Source of the DNA: Kiritimatiellia bacterium | GTDB taxonomy: Bacteria; Verrucomicrobiota; Kiritimatiellia; RFP12; UBA1067 | Direction of reading: 5' to 3' | Length of the DNA: 7,838 bases | Assembly: GCA_904502135.1 (NCBI GenBank) | Contig: CAJGDE010000087.1 | Span: forward strand, 1 to 7,838 | Shown: positions 5,222 through 7,838 of the stretch, one piece after another | Layout of the letters: each line of letters begins with the position of its first letter | Numbering within the stretch: position 1 is the first letter of the stretch | Notes under the pieces: generated by a model | What the model saw: the letters and a program-made list of their open reading frames with translations, nothing else | What the model was told of the DNA's origin: nothing | The model's database searches: none | Program-made: the position numbers and the translations under genes

Positions 5222-6621
5222 AAGAGGTTTTTGCATATATAATCGGCCTTGGCGCGGCGGTGATGATGCCGCTCATTTTCACGATTCTTGGAACGTTAAT
5301 CGGAATTAAGTTCTCAAAAGCGATCAAGTCGGGCCTTCTCGTCGGTGTCGGTTTCGTGGGTCTCGGTGTCGTAACGGGGCTTTTGACGTCGAGCCTTGGG
5401 CCGGCTCTTAAAGGGATGACGGATCTTTATGAACTTAATCTTCCGTTCTTTGATCTCGGGTGGCCCGCAGCAGCAGCAGTGGCGTATTCTACCGCCGTAG
5501 GCGCATTCATCATACCGGTGTGTCTCGGCGTGAACGTACTGATGCTTTTGACGGGAACTACAAGAACGGTAAATATCGATCTTTGGAATTACTGGCATTT
5601 CGCTTTCATCGGAGCGATGGTGTTTTTCGTAAGCGGATCCTTAGCATGGGCGTTTTATGCGGCGATAGTCCTTTATGTCATCACTCTTTGTATGGCTGAT
5701 TTTACCGCGAAGGGATTTCAGGCGTATTATAAAGGTATGGAAGGCATCTCGATTCCCCAGCCGTTCTGCCAAAGTTTTACGCCTTTTGCCGTGGTGATCG
5801 GCTGGCTGCTCGACCGAATCCCCGGATTCGACAGACTTAACGTTGACGCCGAAGGAATGAAGAAAAAATTTGGTCTCTTGGGCGAACCGCTTTTTTTGGG
5901 TCTTTTAATCGGGATGGCGATAGGCGCGTTGAGGTGCGAATCCTTGGCCGCCGTTAAGTCTTCCCTACCGTCGATATTAAAGCTCGGCGTCACTCTCGGT
6001 GCGGTGATGGAGCTTATTCCCCGCATCACGGGGCTGTTTATAGAAGGACTTAAGCCCATTTCAGAAGCGACGCGCTCAATGGTGGAGAGGAAATTTTCCG
6101 GGCTTAAAGGTCTTTCGATCGGGATGAGTCCAGCTCTGGTGATCGGTCATCCTACGACGCTTGTCGTTTCGATTCTTCTTATTCCTGTGATACTGTTTTT
6201 GTCCGTTTTGCTTCCGGGCAACAAATTCCTTCCCTTGGCAAGTTTGGCCGGTGTGTTTTATCTTTTTCCGTGCGTTCTTCCTGTTACGAAAGGCAATGTG
6301 CTGAAGACATTTGCGGTAGGTCTTGTTGCCCTCGTTGTCGGGTTGTATTTTGTAACCGATTTAACGCCGGCGTTTTCCAAGGCGATTGACGCCGCGGATC
6401 TTTCTGATATCCGGGTGCCTGACGGTTTCGAAGGCGGCGCGGCTCTCGACTTCGCTTCGGCTCTATGGTGCTGGCTCATTTATCATCTGACGGTTTCCTT
6501 CAAATGGATCGGCGCGGTCGGCGCGGGGCTTCTCGCGCTTGGAATGTGCGTCGTCAATTTCATCTGGATCCGAAAAACGTCGGGGTGCGAATCGGCTGAA
6601 ACGAGAGATGGGAACGTCTAA
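5218..6621 (+). CDS. PTS galactitol-family EIIC permease (GatC-like)
   Basis: This is a 467-residue polytopic inner-membrane protein of the EIIC-Gat family, close in length to E. coli GatC (about 450). Colinear matches to GatC recalled from memory: an N-terminal helix with a VMMPLIF core, the GVGFVGLGVVTGLL segment (43-56), DLGWPAA (79-85), NIDLWNYWH (119-127, GatC NVDIWNIWH), MEGISIP (174-180), KKFGLLGEP (216-224), PALVIGH (305-311) and LLPGNKFLP (331-339). Roughly ten or more hydrophobic segments are spread to residue 452, followed by a short polar tail. In a PTS the EIIC channel moves sugar while EIIA/EIIB phosphorylate it. Neither partner is encoded here, so they are elsewhere or the protein works alone. 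The ATGA overlap with the GH105-propeller gene suggests it carries the product of that enzyme, perhaps an unsaturated uronate or its rearranged form, rather than galactitol. Family assignment is firm; substrate is inference, so no gat symbol is given. Confidence 0.9.
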   Translation: MKEVFAYIIGLGAAVMMPLIFTILGTLIGIKFSKAIKSGLLVGVGFVGLGVVTGLLTSSLGPALKGMTDLYELNLPFFDLGWPAAAAVAYSTAVGAFIIPVCLGVNVLMLLTGTTRTVNIDLWNYWHFAFIGAMVFFVSGSLAWAFYAAIVLYVITLCMADFTAKGFQAYYKGMEGISIPQPFCQSFTPFAVVIGWLLDRIPGFDRLNVDAEGMKKKFGLLGEPLFLGLLIGMAIGALRCESLAAVKSSLPSILKLGVTLGAVMELIPRITGLFIEGLKPISEATRSMVERKFSGLKGLSIGMSPALVIGHPTTLVVSILLIPVILFLSVLLPGNKFLPLASLAGVFYLFPCVLPVTKGNVLKTFAVGLVALVVGLYFVTDLTPAFSKAIDAADLSDIRVPDGFEGGAALDFASALWCWLIYHLTVSFKWIGAVGAGLLALGMCVVNFIWIRKTSGCESAETRDGNV

Positions 6622-6653
6622 CAACTAACCGCTGAAAGCACAGAAAAGAAAAC

Positions 6654-6658
6654 AGGAG
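6654..6658 (+). promoter_or_regulatory. Ribosome binding site for the second LRR gene
   Basis: AGGAG lies 9 nt before the ATG at 6668, in the 46-nt gap after the EIIC gene. It supports the start whose N-terminus (MKTFIK) matches the paralogue at 1475. No hairpin terminator is visible in the gap. Confidence 0.7.
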
Positions 6659-6667
6659 TAAAGGTAT

Positions 6668-7838
6668 ATGAAAACATTCATAAAACATACGATCACGGTT
6701 TGGGGCGCTATCGTGGGTTTCTCCGTCAATGCGGCATTTACCTACAATCCTAATGATGAGACATTGTCTGACGGAGTATGGACGTTTACGGCGACATTGG
6801 TGAAGAATACAACGGATAAACTTGATGTCACCGGTACCAACGGTTCGTTTGCCGGATCGGGAGAAAGCACAATTGATTTAACGGCGATTACCGATTCTGA
6901 CGGCAAGGCTTACGAGGCCGTTTCATTTTCAGGAGTTCCGAGTGCGGGAGCGAAGTATTTGACAGAATTTATCGCTCCTAAGTGCGAGACTATTGGTGCA
7001 TCCTCTTTTAAAGATAAATGCACATCGCTTAAGAAAGTTGAATTAAGCTCACAATCCGAACAGTTGAATTTAAAAGCTAGAGCGTTTTGGGGGTGCAGTA
7101 AACTTGAAGAGTTTATTCCCTCTACGCTCAATGTTTCAGAGATTTCCATCGGATGCTTTAACGGATGCTCTTCCTTGAGCGGCGAGTTGAGTTTACCGAA
7201 ATGTACCGGTATCGCTGACAGTGCTTTCAAGGGATGCGGAAAAATCACGTCTGTTTCAATGCCGCATGTCGTAAAAGTAGGAACTTATGCCTTTGAAAAT
7301 TGCACTTCACTTGAAACCGTGATAACTTCCGAGGCTCTTAAGGAGATACCAAGGGCGGCTTTCAAAGGATGCTGTTCTTTGTCGGGAGACTCTATTCGTG
7401 CAATGCTTCATTCCGGAATAACCAAACTTGGCAGTGGTTATGCCCAGTTCGAAATGTTTAACGGATGCTCAAATTTGGATGGCGAGATTGAATGGAACTT
7501 TCCGAACTTGACAACAACCAATGTTGTGGGAAATTTCTGTTTTAAGGATTGCACCCGTCTTGAGAAGGTGACCTTCTTAACTTTTGCGTATGAAATTCGT
7601 CCCGATTCCTTTGTGAATCTCGCGCCGGGAGCGAAAATTTATCTGCATGAAACGCCCCCGTCAATCCTTCACCCTAAGTCTATCGGTAACGTGACCACTC
7701 CCTTTTCAAAGGTTTATCTTAACGAGAAGAATATGATCGAAGGCTTGGCTAAAATCGCCGAAGGCTATCATGTGCTCCTTAAGAAGGATTTCAACAACGG
7801 GAATTGGACGGATTATGCAGACGACAGCCTGCGGACAC
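6668..7838 (+). CDS. Secreted BspA-like leucine-rich-repeat (LRR_5) protein, paralogue B, 3'-truncated
   Basis: The frame is open from ATG 6668 to the window end (390 codons), so the C-terminus is missing. The signal peptide MKTFIK...SVNA-AF and the following AFTYNP...LSDGVWTF...DSDGKAY module match paralogue A position by position, showing common ancestry. LRR_5 motifs (xF-x-[GND]-C-xxL) occur near residues 113, 139, 163, 186, 208, 231, 263 and 291, eight against five in A, so the family varies by repeat number. The stretch SGELSLPKC..IADSAFKGCGKITSV closely mirrors A's TGEFYLPNC..IKTYAFSGCKLLTSV. After the repeats, an IYLHETPPSIL segment and KKDFNNGNW parallel A's LYMSEKVPETL and RREDFNNRD. 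Composition is closer to neighbouring genes than A is. It is probably extracellular or on the cell surface. Function is unknown; adhesion or glycan binding are the usual suggestions for BspA-like proteins. Confidence 0.88.
   Translation, partial: MKTFIKHTITVWGAIVGFSVNAAFTYNPNDETLSDGVWTFTATLVKNTTDKLDVTGTNGSFAGSGESTIDLTAITDSDGKAYEAVSFSGVPSAGAKYLTEFIAPKCETIGASSFKDKCTSLKKVELSSQSEQLNLKARAFWGCSKLEEFIPSTLNVSEISIGCFNGCSSLSGELSLPKCTGIADSAFKGCGKITSVSMPHVVKVGTYAFENCTSLETVITSEALKEIPRAAFKGCCSLSGDSIRAMLHSGITKLGSGYAQFEMFNGCSNLDGEIEWNFPNLTTTNVVGNFCFKDCTRLEKVTFLTFAYEIRPDSFVNLAPGAKIYLHETPPSILHPKSIGNVTTPFSKVYLNEKNMIEGLAKIAEGYHVLLKKDFNNGNWTDYADDSLRT

Noticed and set aside
6622..6667. Possible terminator after the EIIC gene
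   Set aside because: No inverted repeat followed by a T-run is visible, so read-through into the second LRR gene is possible.

Overview
The window reads as part of a polyuronate (uronic-acid glycan) utilisation cluster in a Gram-negative-type bacterium. All genes lie on the + strand. The mix of kduI/kduD, a secreted GH105-type hydrolase fused to a beta-propeller domain, and secreted BspA-like leucine-rich-repeat (LRR_5) proteins resembles gut or marine members of the PVC superphylum (Kiritimatiellota, Lentisphaerota, Verrucomicrobiota). That placement is an impression from gene style. No rRNA or other marker gene is present.

Layout. 1-639: 3' part of kduI, cut by the window start. 640-706: heptanucleotide tandem array (consensus CYCCTAA) filling the whole kduI-kduD gap. 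707-1399: kduD, an unusually short SDR enzyme. 1401-1449: a second, unrelated heptanucleotide array (core WGAG every 7 nt). 1475-2563: AT-rich secreted LRR_5 protein. 2621-5221: large secreted two-domain protein, an N-terminal GH105 unsaturated uronyl hydrolase and a C-terminal BNR/Asp-box beta-propeller resembling lyases that cut rhamnose-glucuronate linkages. 5218-6621: galactitol-family PTS EIIC permease, overlapping the previous gene by ATGA. 6668-7838: a second secreted LRR_5 protein, paralogous to the first and cut by the window end.

Working model (inference). The propeller domain would cleave a uronate-containing glycan by beta-elimination, leaving a 4,5-unsaturated uronyl end. The fused GH105 domain would release that residue, which rearranges to 5-dehydro-4-deoxy-D-glucuronate. 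The coupled EIIC would carry the released sugar inward. KduI and KduD would convert it to 2-keto-3-deoxygluconate (KDG) for the KDG kinase/KDPG aldolase route, whose genes are not in the window. The two LRR proteins may bind glycans or surfaces, or may be an expanding secreted family unrelated to the pathway.

The points most worth a second look are the GH105-propeller fusion with its His-20-His pair, its translational coupling to an EIIC with no visible EIIA/EIIB, and the two different 7-nt arrays on either side of kduD. No tRNA, rRNA, CRISPR, transposase, riboswitch or convincing terminator was seen, and no stretch over 300 bases lacks a gene.
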